Source: Siphonodentalium dalli (lineage: Eukaryota > Mollusca > Scaphopoda > Gadilida > Siphonodentaliidae). From it: a DNA stretch of 64,000 nt. Both the position numbers and the translations under genes were made by a program. Shown piece by piece: positions 1 through 11,590 of this stretch (positions within the stretch are counted from its first letter, which is position 1; each line of letters starts with the position of its first letter). The notes below the pieces were generated by a model. The model did no database searches. It was not told the DNA's origin and saw only the letters and a program-made list of their open reading frames with translations. Location of the stretch: positions 101,894,278 to 101,958,277 of the forward strand of contig CP136069.1 in NCBI GenBank assembly GCA_032622095.1. Direction: 5' to 3'.

Positions 1-1223
1 GTTGTACACATTATTTATACAATACCATTGGCATGACAAGACCAGTAGAATAGGCTATTTCTAACAAAGCAAGTACTTTAGGCCAAAACAAAAATGATGC
101 GTGTTTCCCGTAACCCAACCGACAGTCTTCAAAACCCCCCGACCCAAGTTCATTTTATTGGTTTTAAATAAAAAAAATCAATCTATAAACCGACTGACCG
201 CACTGATAACCAAACTATGTACGCATGGTTCCATTTTATCTGATTCACCTCGCGAGATAAATAATATCTTTGATATATTTATATATTTTTCGCAAAACCA
301 CACCGTCACTCTATTAACGGAGTCAACTTTAATACGATCTGATGCAATACCGGAAGATCACGAGTTATCGTTCCTCTTCGCTGACCGGAAGCACGTGTTT
401 TTGTTGATATTTACATTAAACATGGAAGTTTTCCGCGGTTGATTCGAACAAGTTCATCTCAACGATGGTGGTCGCACATGGGTCGATTCGAAGTGTCTGG
501 GTGAAAATGGAGACGTGTTCTCTTTAATATTTACAAGCTGTATAACCACAGACTACAATCGATGCAATGAGGTTCCTCTTTCGGTGTCCGGTTCTGAGTT
601 ATATCGTCTGGTTTGATAGCACAAAATACACTGTTTTCGAATGTCGTTCTCTTTCTCAAGAATTGACAGTTACTGAATCCGATTTTTGGCACATCAATTA
701 GAATGGTTTTTCGTCACAAGAACACAACATTGATCGGATTGCCAGATCACAATTTTACTGGGTGCATACAAAATTCAGGATGTGTTGATAAAAATCTTAT
801 AAATGTTGTCTCACATTCAATTATGTGATTTTATCGCTCGTTTCATATATATAAAACCAGAAATATCATTTACATCTAAATATTAACTCAAATAATAGTT
901 ATCTAACTTATCTTCCCCATAAACATGCAAGATTTGCGATCGAAAACTAGGAAAGTTTGTGCTGATTGTTAGCAAGTGCAGGGCTTTGTATTTTTTTCGC
1001 ATGCATGTTAATCGCAATTTACAACAGATATAAAACACAAAATGAAGCCCATGGAAGACTTTGCATGAACAGGATGTTGTATTGTGGTATGGTAAGATAT
1101 ATATATTACATATAGAATACCTTTACTTTGTCCATAGTATGCACAATTTGAATTCCACATGCCATGCATGATTAACTAACTGATAAGCTACATACTATGA
1201 TATACATGTAGATAGCAACACTA

Positions 1224-1566
1224 CCGCTATACTTAAAGTAATTGACCACCAATAATGTGGTGTCACCCCGTTAATATGGCGGTACTATACCGCGGTATCC
1301 TCCAATACCGCGGTACTGATACCGCTTGTTAACGTGAACAAGTATGTGTGAGTAAATACCTCCCCTAAAAGAGTTCCATGAAAATCACCACGGTCTTCAA
1401 CAAAATTAATGCGGTGCCCGCTAAAAGACCACGGTATCATTATCGCTCAATACCGTAACTCCACGCCATGACTGTCTCGATACCGCTACCGTTTATTACC
1501 GGTATCACCGCGGTCATGACCGGGGTATCACCCCATTTTTCTGGTCAATTACTTTGAGAATAGCGG
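1224..1566 (+). mobile_element. 343-bp MITE, TA target site (Tc1/mariner-type), copy 1
   Basis: TIR CCGCTATACTTAAAGTAA at the left pairs with its inverted, slightly diverged partner at the right, and both ends are flanked by TA (1222-1223, 1567-1568). The interior is rich in nested palindromes of the type TACCGCGGTA. The same 343-bp element lies inverted at 5098-5440. No coding capacity. It sits inside the PIF-like element, so it inserted later than that element. Confidence 0.88.
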
Positions 1567-1665
1567 TAACTAGTAATCAACAGAAAACCAACTTGCCACT
1601 TCAAATTTTCTTGTTACAAAACGTCCAACAGGACATCGAAAGTGGGCCTGTGATAACAACAAATT

Positions 1666-1818
1666 TCCATTCATGGGGTGTAAGGTCCATTCATGGGGTG
1701 TAAGGTCCACTCATGGGTGTTAGGTCCATTCATGGGGTGTTAGGTCCATCCATGGGGTGTAAGGTCCACTCATGCATGGGGTGTTAGGTCCATTCATGGG
1801 GTGTTAGGTCCACTCATG
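1666..1818. repeat. 20-bp minisatellite
   Basis: About eight tandem copies of a unit reading CCATTCATGGGGTGTAAGGT, with small length changes (CCACTCATG, TTAGG variants). No gene is visible here. Confidence 0.9.
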
Positions 1819-1904
1819 AATATTCCCAGCTCAAATTCTGCTTGGTTCAGGGGGTGTGAACTTCAGTTTGAAATAGGGGGTGCTGACATTTCCCAACAAA
1901 GACC

Positions 1905-2060
1905 CTGAAGCCAACTAATAAATTACTCATCTCTCCCCCGTGCCCCCTAAAATGTTAACTGTCAACTAATAAATTACTCATCTCTACACTGCGCCCCCTA
2001 CAACAACTCATCTCTCCCCGCGACCCTACAACATTAATTCATCTCTCCCCCGTGCCATGC
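1905..2060. repeat. degenerate ~45-bp tandem repeat
   Basis: Four imperfect copies of a unit containing ACTCATCTCTCCCC followed by GTGCCCCCTA and AACTAATAAATT. It lies inside the PIF-like element. Confidence 0.75.
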
Positions 2061-3154
2061 GGACATGTAAACTGTCTATACTGTTAATATCTGTTTTATA
2101 TGTTTCCCCTCAATATATCAGTTTTATCACCAATTTGTCGGTTGTTATGGGTCATTGTGTGGTATCTGATGGTGGTTAGGCATGGCCCACACAAGACCAT
2201 AAAAAATAAAATAAAATGAAAAGCCTACCGCCCGCCCCTATTTTTTTTGGGCTTGTTACGGGAAACACGCATTCATTTTGTTTTGGCCTTAACCATCTGT
2301 GAGGGACCTTGATCATTTGATGACTATTCCCTGAAATTATACCCATTAGTTTGTGACAAGATTCCAGCACAGTTTCTGGACGCAAAGTCCCAAAAATAAG
2401 GTTTTAATCGAATTTATAAATCAGTATACTAAAATAAAAGCCTAAGAAAGCAGGCATTACCAAATAGCAGGCCAAACATTTCTCAAATAAACGCACTATT
2501 TAAACACAAAGCACTGGGCATATGTTGCCGGTTTCCTTTAAGTAACATACGGTACTCATCAGTTAAAGTTAAAGATATACATGTATATACAATTATCGAT
2601 GAGTGACTTGTCACCACCAATATCACCATTTTTTTTCTATACTTGTTGGAAAGACCAATGTTCAGCAACAAATAGTATGCCAGCCCGGAAGACGTGCACT
2701 TTTTTCAGAACACCGGTACCCTACGGCTACACACGATGCTTAGAAACAAAATGTTGACATCGATGGCGACGGATCACTCTGCATTAAATGTGAAAATGGT
2801 TTAAACTCCCGTTAATTTTAGAGCTGAAACGGTTAAGACGGTTAGCATCCGGTTAGCGACGTAACCGGTTAGAAAAAAATGAACCGGACGTAACCGCATC
2901 CCGTTGTCAGTTGAATGTGAACGTGAATAATCCTCAAAATATTAGGTTAAATGATGCAAAACTAATACTAAATCCTGTGTCACCGATAGTAGAGTGCAAT
3001 GCAAGCATTAATTGGTACACGCGGTAGTATCAGATACTTAGTAGCAATTCTCGAACTGTCTGGAAGTGTCGGTGACCTTCAATCAATTCCGACCCTTTGA
3101 AGTTTTCTCTGATCTTCCGACAAAAGCACGTGTGCAGCAACCCTGATTATTAGC

Positions 3155-3226
3155 GGTCGGCTATCGGCAAAGCCGACCGTTTTGCCGAGGAAACATTTAT
3201 TATCCTCGGCTAAAAAATAGCCGAGG
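3155..3226. repeat. subterminal hairpin array of the 8.1-kb element, left end
   Basis: Hairpin GGTCGGCT/AGCCGACC (3155-3178) is followed by GCCGAGG, CCTCGGC and GCCGAGG in alternation (3184-3226), allowing a second hairpin CCTCGGCTA-A5-TAGCCGAGG. It aligns in the same orientation with 11147-11207 while the stem bases differ in a compensated way. Confidence 0.8.
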
Positions 3227-3818
3227 ACATTATCTGAAGAAATGATAAACAGACACTAGACAACGATAACTACCAGGTGTATTGTCACCACGAGCTGCCC
3301 AACCCCCAAGTTTATTAAGTCAAATGTGTTACCGTGCGGAAAACAATTGAGATTTCCAATTTCGGGAACGCAAACCGGAAAGAATTATGGTGCATATTGG
3401 CGATGTGTATGCTGGTTTAATATAATAGTATTTGAAGTTTTTATGGCTAGCATGTATATAGTTACTATAGTATCTATGGATAAATATTAAAGTATATACA
3501 TGTAGATAGATATAAAATTTATAATCCTGATTTAAACTTTGTTTTAGTTCTGTTTCCATCTTTGTGGTATTCCGTGTTTTATATACGCAGTAACCGTGAG
3601 ACCGCAAATCGAACAGACCTCAAACAATTCTGTCCATGCGTATTCTCTTAAATTCACCGATGTTACTGAATATATTTGGCGACAAAATTATCGGAGAGCA
3701 CCAGAGAGCACCATTTTATAGTGTGCAAATATATTTTTAATCGTGTATTTTGGCTTGATGGAAATAAAGCGTGATCCAACCGAAAAATGATTCAGTGATT
3801 TTAGAAATTGGAGACACT

Positions 3819-4020
3819 CAGGCCTGGAAATCTCAAGGCGGGCTGCCCGCCTACAGCCCGCCTAGAATTTTCCAAGGCGGGCTTTTTATAGCCCGCCTCG
3901 CCTACGATAGGACATTTATTATTTAGTTATTTTATTGTGTATAATGAGTAAAATACTGCATCGAAATCGTAATTATATTGTACAGTGTGGGGACTGTGGG
4001 CATGCGTGACCTGACGGTAA
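3819..4020 (+). repeat. CAGGCCTGG-terminated repeat, left inverted copy
   Basis: Starts CAGGCCTGGAAATCTC, then carries hairpins built from GGCGGGC/GCCCGCC, then ACATTTATTATTTAG and a stretch matching 7577-7785 in inverse orientation. At 4018-4020 it is interrupted by TAA plus a GGCC terminus. The CAGGC start resembles hAT ends, but no 8-bp duplication was found. Confidence 0.7.
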
Positions 4021-4070
4021 GGCCTAAAAAAAATTATACCGTGTTTCTGCTAACGGGACCTCTCCAGGGT
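4021..4070 (+). repeat. single PIF/Harbinger-like terminus
   Basis: Directly after TAA (4018-4020) begins GGCCTAAAAAAAATTATA followed by CCGTGTTTCTGCTAACGGG, a relative of the TIR at 81 (GCGTGTTTCCCGTAAC). The only partner seen is an inverted inner piece at about 7811-7838 that lacks the GGCC end, so the element is incomplete or rearranged. Confidence 0.5.
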
Positions 4071-6644
4071 AGGGTAGGTAGGTAGGGATTTTATTTTTTA
4101 TTTTTTTTAATTTTATTTTTTGTTCACACCCCGATCACAGGTTCCAAGCTGTATTTATGTTATTTGGACAACCCAGTGGTCATATACAGTCTTAAATTGT
4201 ATTCCTAAATAAAGGGAAGGAACATTTTGACAAACATTGAGAGTGGATATATAGATAATTGGATAATGTAATACAGGGTATAGAATGGATGGATAACATT
4301 CACAATGTCGAATAATTTTATTCAGTATTAAAATATATGTATTAAGACATTTACATATAAAAGGCCCCCATTACAAATTGGCTCAATTTTACAATTTGTA
4401 GGTTTCATACAGTGACAATTTCTGTATATAATCTTACAATTCAGCTATTTCTCAAATACATGTACACCCAAAATGCTTAGGCAGTTTCCGATCTTGTATC
4501 CTACATGGTAACAAGTCATACCCTGGATGGCAGCAGTGACTGTGCATTAGTTGTGGAGAGAATCTTCGCTTGTAAACAAAATATGATTAATTGGCCAATT
4601 GACATAATAGAACTAATTTATGTCAGGCCTTAACAACCATAATGTTTTGTGAGAATCAAAATGCAGCATTTCAACAGCGAATCGGCTTATTAAGAATCAT
4701 GATTCTCTTTCTAGTCATTTAATTGCCCCACCAAATTCCAAACAAAGAATACCGGTACATCGAAATGTGTTGGAAAGTTTTCAACTAGATTGGTCACTGT
4801 GAAAGCTGTATTTAAAAATTTTATTTTATTTTAGTCGATGATTGTTTCCCGATTAATCAACCATACCCAGTTAAAATTTAATATTGTCTAAAATAAAACT
4901 AATAGTACCGGTATCAAAATTATTTAAAAACTTGAGTTTCTCAGGCTTGTAAAATTCCAGCGTTATGTTAAAACTGACAAGATGTATTTTGTACTGTCTG
5001 TGGCATGCAAATCGGATGAACTCAGTATTGATCACAATACTGTAAAGATGCAACTGTATTGAGAGTACATCAATCATGACATGAATACATGTAGCTACCG
5101 CTATTCTCAAAGTAATTGACCAGAAAAACGGGGTGATACCCCGGTCATGACCGCGGTGATACCGGTAATAAACGGTAGCGGTTTCGAGACGGTCATGGCG
5201 TGGAGTTGCGGTATTGGGCGATAATGATACCGTGGTCTTTTAGCGGGCACCGCATTAATTTTGTTGAATACCGCGGTGATTTTCATGGAACTCTTTTAGG
5301 GGAGGTATTTACTCACACATACTTGTTCGCGTTAACAAGCGGTATCAGTACCGCGGTATTGGAGGATACTGCGGTATAGTACCGCCATATTAACGGGGTG
5401 ACACCACGTTATTGGTGGTCAATTACTTTAAGTATAGCGGTATATTGTAGCTAAGGCGAAAACAAAACTTGCTTTTTTCCTATATTATGGAACCAAAAAT
5501 TCCAGGTAGACATGCAGGAAAGGATTTTTTTTTTAAACAAGCAATATGTCTAGCTCTTTAATGCTTAAATGTATCCTCAGATGTGGAGCCTGTATGTCTA
5601 CCGGTATGTATTATGTGGGAAAGAACTGAATCCAGCTCAATAAGGTGATTATAGTATACAATGTATGTCAATTTTAACAGGAAATTGACTCCCAGCTAGG
5701 TGCCGGAGTAATACAAAATTATAGCAGACATAGATATTAAAAAGTCTCCAAAAATCAGATTAAGAAGTCACCTTGCCACTGGAGTTCGCAAACACAAGAG
5801 GTACATGGTGATCTTAAAACAACTGTGTTAAATATTATGAGCCATGAATGCTGCTATGTGATATTCTATATTCTAATATAGTAGTAGTTAGTAGTAGTAA
5901 TTGTTATTGCCACGATGTGCATCTGAAGGCTTTTTATCAGCATTGATGACAACATCGAGATTCGGACCGAAATTAGACTCAATGGCATACTTGAAGCTAG
6001 TAATGTAAGAGTTGTGCTCTTTAGTTCTAATATATGTACATGTATGATCTTGATATAAGTGAGTATTTAGACCTGATATAAGCGAGTAGTTAGACCTGCC
6101 AAAAAAATTCCCACCCTCCCAAAAATGCTCAATGTTATGCATCCATACTTGTGTTACACCTTTTACTGGCTAACAATCACTCATATTTAACGGCAGAATG
6201 TTGAGAAATTCTATGAAACATTCACTTAGTTTAAACAATATTTTATTTGAACAAAATTAGAAACAATCACTTGTCATATACATATGTCCCAGCTCATTTA
6301 AGTTATATTAACCAACACCCCTTCACATATCAAAGTTAAAGGTCTGTATAGGCTCAAACCATGGACCAAAAGACATCGTTTTATGTTTGTTTAATGTTCC
6401 CTATTTTCGAGGTAGTCCGTAAATTCGCATTTTTGGAAGTTTGTTTCCAATTAACTCCGGTTTGATGGGTTTTGTGAACATGATTTTCATAGTTAATTAG
6501 GCTAATGACTCATTGAATTAAATTAATGACTGCAAGTAATAGAAAATAGAAGATAATTTTGCATATTTGGAAAGGCCAATGCAAAGAAATCACCGTGGTC
6601 CAGGAAAAAAATAAAATTACGTTCGGCAAAAAATTAGGGTCGGG
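4071..6644. other. repeat-rich noncoding interval
   Basis: Apart from the MITE at 5098-5440, this stretch is AT-rich with no ORF that looks coding. The longest reading frames are under 90 codons with random composition. I recognise no gene. Confidence 0.5.
5098..5440 (-). mobile_element. 343-bp MITE, TA target site, copy 2
   Basis: Inverted copy of 1224-1566, same length, flanked by TA (5096-5097, 5441-5442). It differs from copy 1 at scattered positions, so the two are separate older insertions rather than a recent duplication. No coding capacity. Confidence 0.88.
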
Positions 6645-7377
6645 CAGGGCTGGCGATCTAGAAAATCCAGGAGGGCTATTAATAGCCCTCCTAGATATGC
6701 CTAGGAGGGCTATAGCCCTCCTCAACTTTTAAAGTTATGATTTATTTTATCTGAGTTACTAATGCCGTTAGTTTGTCTATTTTTGATGTTGTATAACTCC
6801 ATCTAAATTATTTTTTTTTATGTGGAAACAAAGTGTCCACAGAGTTGTGAATGTCAAAATCCCCCACAGTAATTATGGTATGGTGAATATTTAACTATGT
6901 TTTATATGTTATGATAATTTATATGAACAAGAAACAAAATGTAAGAGTGTTTGTACTCAACAATTTGTCAGTCGGTGTCCAACCCATGCAACGGAATTGG
7001 GTGAGTTTGTCCACGTTAAAAGCATTCTCCATGAAAGTGTAATTTTACATAAAATACACAATCAAGAACAATATTAAATCCAGTATATTTGCACTTGAAT
7101 ATTGACTGCTTTCTCTCTCAATGTAATCCATATTCCATTGCCGATCGCAGACTGCTGCTAGTCAAGTCGCTATCTATAGATTTACTGGGTGTTTGCAATT
7201 GGGGACATAGAAAATAGTTTCTGAACTTTAATAATTGAATAACAGTGTAAACTAGAATACGTGGATATATTTAGCTAATTATATTAAAATATTGTCAATC
7301 GAAGCGATAAAAGACGGCTGCAAGCTAAATACAATTTTCACTGATAGGAACCGGAAACGGAACGAAAGGTTGAACTT

Positions 7378-7975
7378 AATTGGGACAGTGACATTTGGTT
7401 CTCACTATCCACAAACATGTGTTCATTTTATCCAGTGAAATATATTGTAAGCTCAATCTTATGAAGAGAAATAATTTATTTTGGTCATAAAATGTGTGAG
7501 AATCGATCAAAAGATCAGATTTACGAAACAGTTCGTTCCGGAATTTACTGATTCCGCTATAATTCCCATTTGACATTACCGTCAGGTCACGCATGCGCAC
7601 AGTCCCCACACTGTACAATATAATTACGATTTCGATGCAGTATTTTACTCATTAAACACAATAAAATAACTAAATAATAAATGTCCTATCGTTGACGAGG
7701 CGGGCTATAAAAAGCCCGCCTTGGAAAATTCTAGGCGGGCTGTAGGCGGGCAGCCCGCCAGCCCGCCTTGAGAATTCCAGGCCTGGTCGGGGGTTTTGAA
7801 CATGGGTCGGTCGGGTTAGCAGAAACACGGATAATTTTTTGATTGATTCTCACACATTTTATGACCAAAATAAATTATTTCTCTTCATAAGATTGAGCTT
7901 ACAATATATTTCACTGGATAAAATGAACACATGTTTGTTGATAGTGAGAACGAAATGTCACTGTCCCAATTAAAG
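7378..7975. repeat. 136-bp inverted pair around the CAGGCCTGG repeat
   Basis: 7378-7513 and 7840-7975 are near-identical in inverse orientation; both carry CATTTTATCCAGTGAAATA or its complement. Between them lies 7577-7785, the inverted copy of 3819-4020 ending in CCAGGCCTGG, plus a piece of a PIF-like terminus (7811-7838). The arrangement implies rearrangement between nested copies. Confidence 0.75.
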
Positions 7976-8599
7976 GAATACGGTCCTGAAAAAAACAATA
8001 TTATTTTCTTTCAATATACCGATAATATATATATATAAAATGTCCATTGGGCGCATATAATCTAATATTCGGCCGCCAATCATTATTTTTATAACGATTA
8101 AAAAAAATTCCGAAGTTAGCCGAAGATTTTGTTGTAGACGAAGTCACATGATCATCAGCCCGATCACGTGATTGTCACATGTAAACAGAAGCATAGCACA
8201 TGATCGATCACGTGGTAACTCATTGACAACGCATAGATGCGCGACGGCGGTATTTTAAGTTTGCATGTAGTCGATCGCGACCTTGGAAGATTGTCGTGTT
8301 ATCACACTGCGAATGCAAAACTTCGCCTTTCTCGTAATTAAATGTCTTTATCGTGTTATTATTACTATTATTATATGTATCGCGATGTGTTGTTACTATA
8401 AAGCCATGCCCGTATATTATTCAGTTTTGTGCGCATTTATCTATATAAACGCGTGCTCGTGTTTATATATATTTTTTCGTTACCGGAATAGTCCAAGTTA
8501 TATTATATATGCATATCAAGATTGCATATATACGCGAAGACTTGCACAGTTATTAGGCAATTATCATCTCGTAAACATTCCAATTTCCAGATGCCATTA

Positions 8600-9445
8600 G
8601 TCGTGTGTCAATAAAGAGCGTTTCGTTTTAATTTATCGTAACGCGGTAAAACAACACAAAATTGGTTTATTGCTGTCGGATTTAATCAATTATAATCAAG
8701 TCATTCATTACCAATATGATATGATAAGTTCATTTTTCCTTGGTTATGAATCATGTATATATTTGGGCAATATGGTGTTTATATATATTTCGGAATATTG
8801 CTTCCCCCACCCCAAAACAATCTTGCCGACTGTCACTGATGGAAATTCACTGCATCTATGCATGGTTATTGGCCTATAAAATTAGCACTCTAGCGATGCG
8901 GTCTATTGAATATCCAGGTCATAAATCGACCTCTATGTGTCCATTACGCATAACAATAGGGTTATAAAATATATAAATGTTCGCCGTGGTTCGTTTAAAC
9001 ATCCAATCATATATAACACTTTTTGAAGGAGGGATAATAATCCGGTTTAATATGGAATCACATATTCAAGTGCTCTTTATTCGCAATATATCGTAATAGT
9101 GAACGCTCTTTATTGCGTCAAGGTAAAGGGACTCGACTTAGAACAGTTGTTCTAGTGATTGTTTACTGATTTCAACAATACAGGCCAATACATGTACATG
9201 AACTTCCGATATGCATGCTTTATATATCCTTCCATCATTGTCATAGCAATTTCCACTTTATTAAACTCTTTTTATTCGTACCATATTAGGAAAACTCTTA
9301 ACATGGAACGCTCTTTATTGAGCCATGGTGAAGGAAATGGTTGTCATCGTGAATTATTCATCAACATACTCCCCACTTTAACTGCAATTGTATGTATTCG
9401 TAACCATGACTGACTCGTCAAATTAAACGCTCTTTATTTGGTATA
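8600..9445. repeat. dispersed AACGCTCTTTATT motif cluster
   Basis: AACGCTCTTTATT or its complement recurs near 8612 (inverted), 9103, 9306 and 9425, with a variant AGTGCTCTTTATT near 9069. Spacing is irregular. No ORF around it is convincing. Function unknown; it may be a decayed minisatellite or a protein-binding motif. Confidence 0.5.
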
Positions 9446-11146
9446 TGTAATCGGTTTCTGATTTTGCGCAACAGGTTTCCCACAGAAATCCCGCCAAATG
9501 TCACGTAAACGAACATCGTTTGGAAATGAATACAGCATATGCCTAACTGAGAGTCACTAGACCGGCCACGGCCGAAAACACTGCATTTATATGGCATTGT
9601 CACGAATGAATGATTGTAAATACGGGACACTCGGGGCATATATACGGAAAATTAAAACAACATTGCAAACACGCACCCGAATAAAGTTCACATGCCGGCT
9701 CGTGTTTTTATAAGCTTTATACGAAAGTGTTATCTACCCCGCTCAATTGTCCCTCTATATTTTTTGTCAAAACAATACCGTAACTTTCCAAACAGCACTT
9801 AAGGCAAATCACAGGTGAAGATAACTCACCGTGCGATGACAATTCACCATGTGTACACAATGCTATTGATATGCCCCGCAGTAATTCCATTACACTCACG
9901 CGCTGATGTCGATTCCGGATTTTCCATCGCCATATAGGTAGACATAATTAACTCCGACTCCAATTCCCTGTTTTTAATTAGTTTACCTCGCTTGACGTCA
10001 TGCGAGGTTTTGCGACGGAGATAGCCGACAACCAGTGGTGGTATTATTTATTTATTTCTCGGCTTATTTATTACGCGATTTTTATGGGACTTGGATCATT
10101 GTGATCACAATAGGGGTGGCTTTCCGATAGAGTTTTGTTGTTTCATGAGGATAGTAATCCTTTAAGGTCAACCTTTCGTTCCGATTCCGGTTCCTATCAG
10201 TGAAAATTGTATTTAGCTTGCAGCCGTCTTTTATCGCTTCGATTGACAATATTTTAATATAATTAGCTAAATGTATCCACGTATTCTAGTTTACACTGTT
10301 ATTCAGTTATTAAAGTTCAGAAACTATTTTCTATGTCCCCAATTGCAAACACCCAGTAAATCTCTAGATAGCGACTTGACCGCTGCAAGCAGCAGTCTGC
10401 GATCGGCAATGGAATATGGATTACTTTGAGAGAAACAGCAGTCAATATTCAAGTGCAAATATACTGGTGTTAATATTGTTCTTAATTGTGTATTTTATGT
10501 AAAATTACACTTTCATGGAGAATGCTTTTAACCTGGAGAAACTCACCCAATTCCGTTGCATGGGTTGGACACCGACTGACAAATTGTTGAGTACAAACAC
10601 TCTTACATTTTGTTTCTGGTTCATATAAATTATCATATTCATAACATATAAAACATAGTTAAATATTCACCATACCATAATTACTGTGGGGGATTTTGAC
10701 ATTCACAACTCTGTGGACACTTTGTTTCCACATGAAAGTTATACAACATCAAAAATAGACAAACTAACGGCAGTAGTAACTCAGATAAAATAAATCATTT
10801 TAAACTTTAAAAGTTGAGGAGGGCTATAGCCCTCCTAGGTATATCTAGGAGGGCTATTAATAGCCCTCCTGGATTTTCTAGATCGCCAGCCCTGGACACT
10901 CGGTAATCGGTCGGTGTCAAGCCCGTTAATTGTGCATAGATCATAGCTGTACTAAACTGTGAAACTACTGAAAGGGTGTGCCTTTGAGTGCAGAAAATCA
11001 AGAAATAGGTAACTGAGTATTTCAAAATGTGGAAACTTAACAGAAATATTCACTGAATCTATTCAATCATCATTCAATATCTCAATGAATGTTATTTGTT
11101 AATCATTTTATGTACATTTAGTTAGTTAAAAAAAAAAGCCTAAGAC

Positions 11147-11207
11147 AATGCTGTTTTTGCCTTGGAGAAATATTTCTCCTAGGCATTTTTTTTGCCTAGG
11201 ACATTTT
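11147..11207. repeat. subterminal hairpin array of the 8.1-kb element, right end
   Basis: GCCTTGG, then GGAGAAATATTTCTCC, then CCTAGGC-A-T8-GCCTAGG followed by ACATT. It aligns with 3180-3232 in the same orientation although the stems differ (GCCTAGG here, GCCGAGG there), so base pairing rather than sequence is kept. Confidence 0.75.
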
Positions 11208-11590
11208 TTCCTAATTATCAGGGTTGGTGCAGTCACTGTGTATCAAGTCTGAATGCACACAAGGAAGTGACAACATAAAAGTGGCGTTGTGTGGCAATGC
11301 GTGCTTTCGTAACTTACTCTAGTGATCCGAATAACCGTACCCGTACGATTCTTATTCAAGCCCCTACGATTATTTAATTTTGATCACCCATACTCCATGA
11401 ATGATCGCATTATTCGTAGTTTTTAATCAAATGGCATGCATGAAACGGAATACGTTCAAAGAATTCACGCAACCGTCTGGCATCGCAATATAATCTATGA
11501 TTTGATCCATGGGAAGTAACTCCATCCTCGCACGTGTCGCTATTTTGCAATTCGTGCGACCCTATTGCAATAGACAGACCCCCCTCTGCG

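Larger units (their letters stand above)
81..2288. mobile_element. PIF/Harbinger-like non-autonomous DNA transposon
   Basis: The ends are inverted repeats of about 34 bp with one or two mismatches, beginning GGCCAAAACAAAA and containing GCGTGTTTCCCGTAAC. They are flanked by a direct TTA (78-80 and 2289-2291). A GGCC-starting TIR with a 3-bp TWA target duplication is the PIF/Harbinger pattern. No transposase is readable in the 2.2-kb interior, which holds a MITE (1224-1566) and two tandem arrays, so it is probably non-autonomous. Related termini occur at 4021 and about 7811-7838. Superfamily assignment rests on TIR and TSD only. Confidence 0.75.
6645..10894. mobile_element. 4.25-kb foldback element with ~730-bp inverted arms
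   Basis: 6645-7377 is an inverted copy of about 10165-10894. The tips read CAGGGCTGGCGATCTAG and its complement, followed by hairpins of GGAGGGCTAT/ATAGCCCTCC (6669-6722, 10815-10870). The middle contains the right copy of the CAGGCCTGG repeat (7577-7785), an inverted pair at 7378-7513 and 7840-7975, and 2.2 kb of low-coding DNA. No target duplication is recognised. The CAGGG tip suggests a hAT-like origin, which is inference. Confidence 0.7.
3138..11226. mobile_element. 8.1-kb composite insertion with CAACCCTGAT termini
   Basis: Left end CAACCCTGATTATTAG and right end CTAATTATCAGGGTTG form a TIR of about 16 bp with one mismatch. A 6-bp duplication GTGCAG flanks it (3132-3137, 11227-11232), and the intact hAT copy at 12899-13295 shows the empty site. 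Just inside each end is an array of short hairpins (3155-3226 and 11147-11207). The interior consists of further nested repeats; no long ORF is present. A 6-bp duplication does not match the common superfamilies, and I cannot assign one. Confidence 0.7.

Noticed and set aside
101-442. 113-codon plus-strand ORF inside the PIF-like element
   Set aside because: It starts within the terminal inverted repeat and shows no transposase or Myb-like motif; composition looks random.
8283-8600. 105-codon hydrophobic ORF that could be a small membrane protein
   Set aside because: AT-rich codons alone give hydrophobic translations; no start context, no homologue recognised and it sits within a foldback element.
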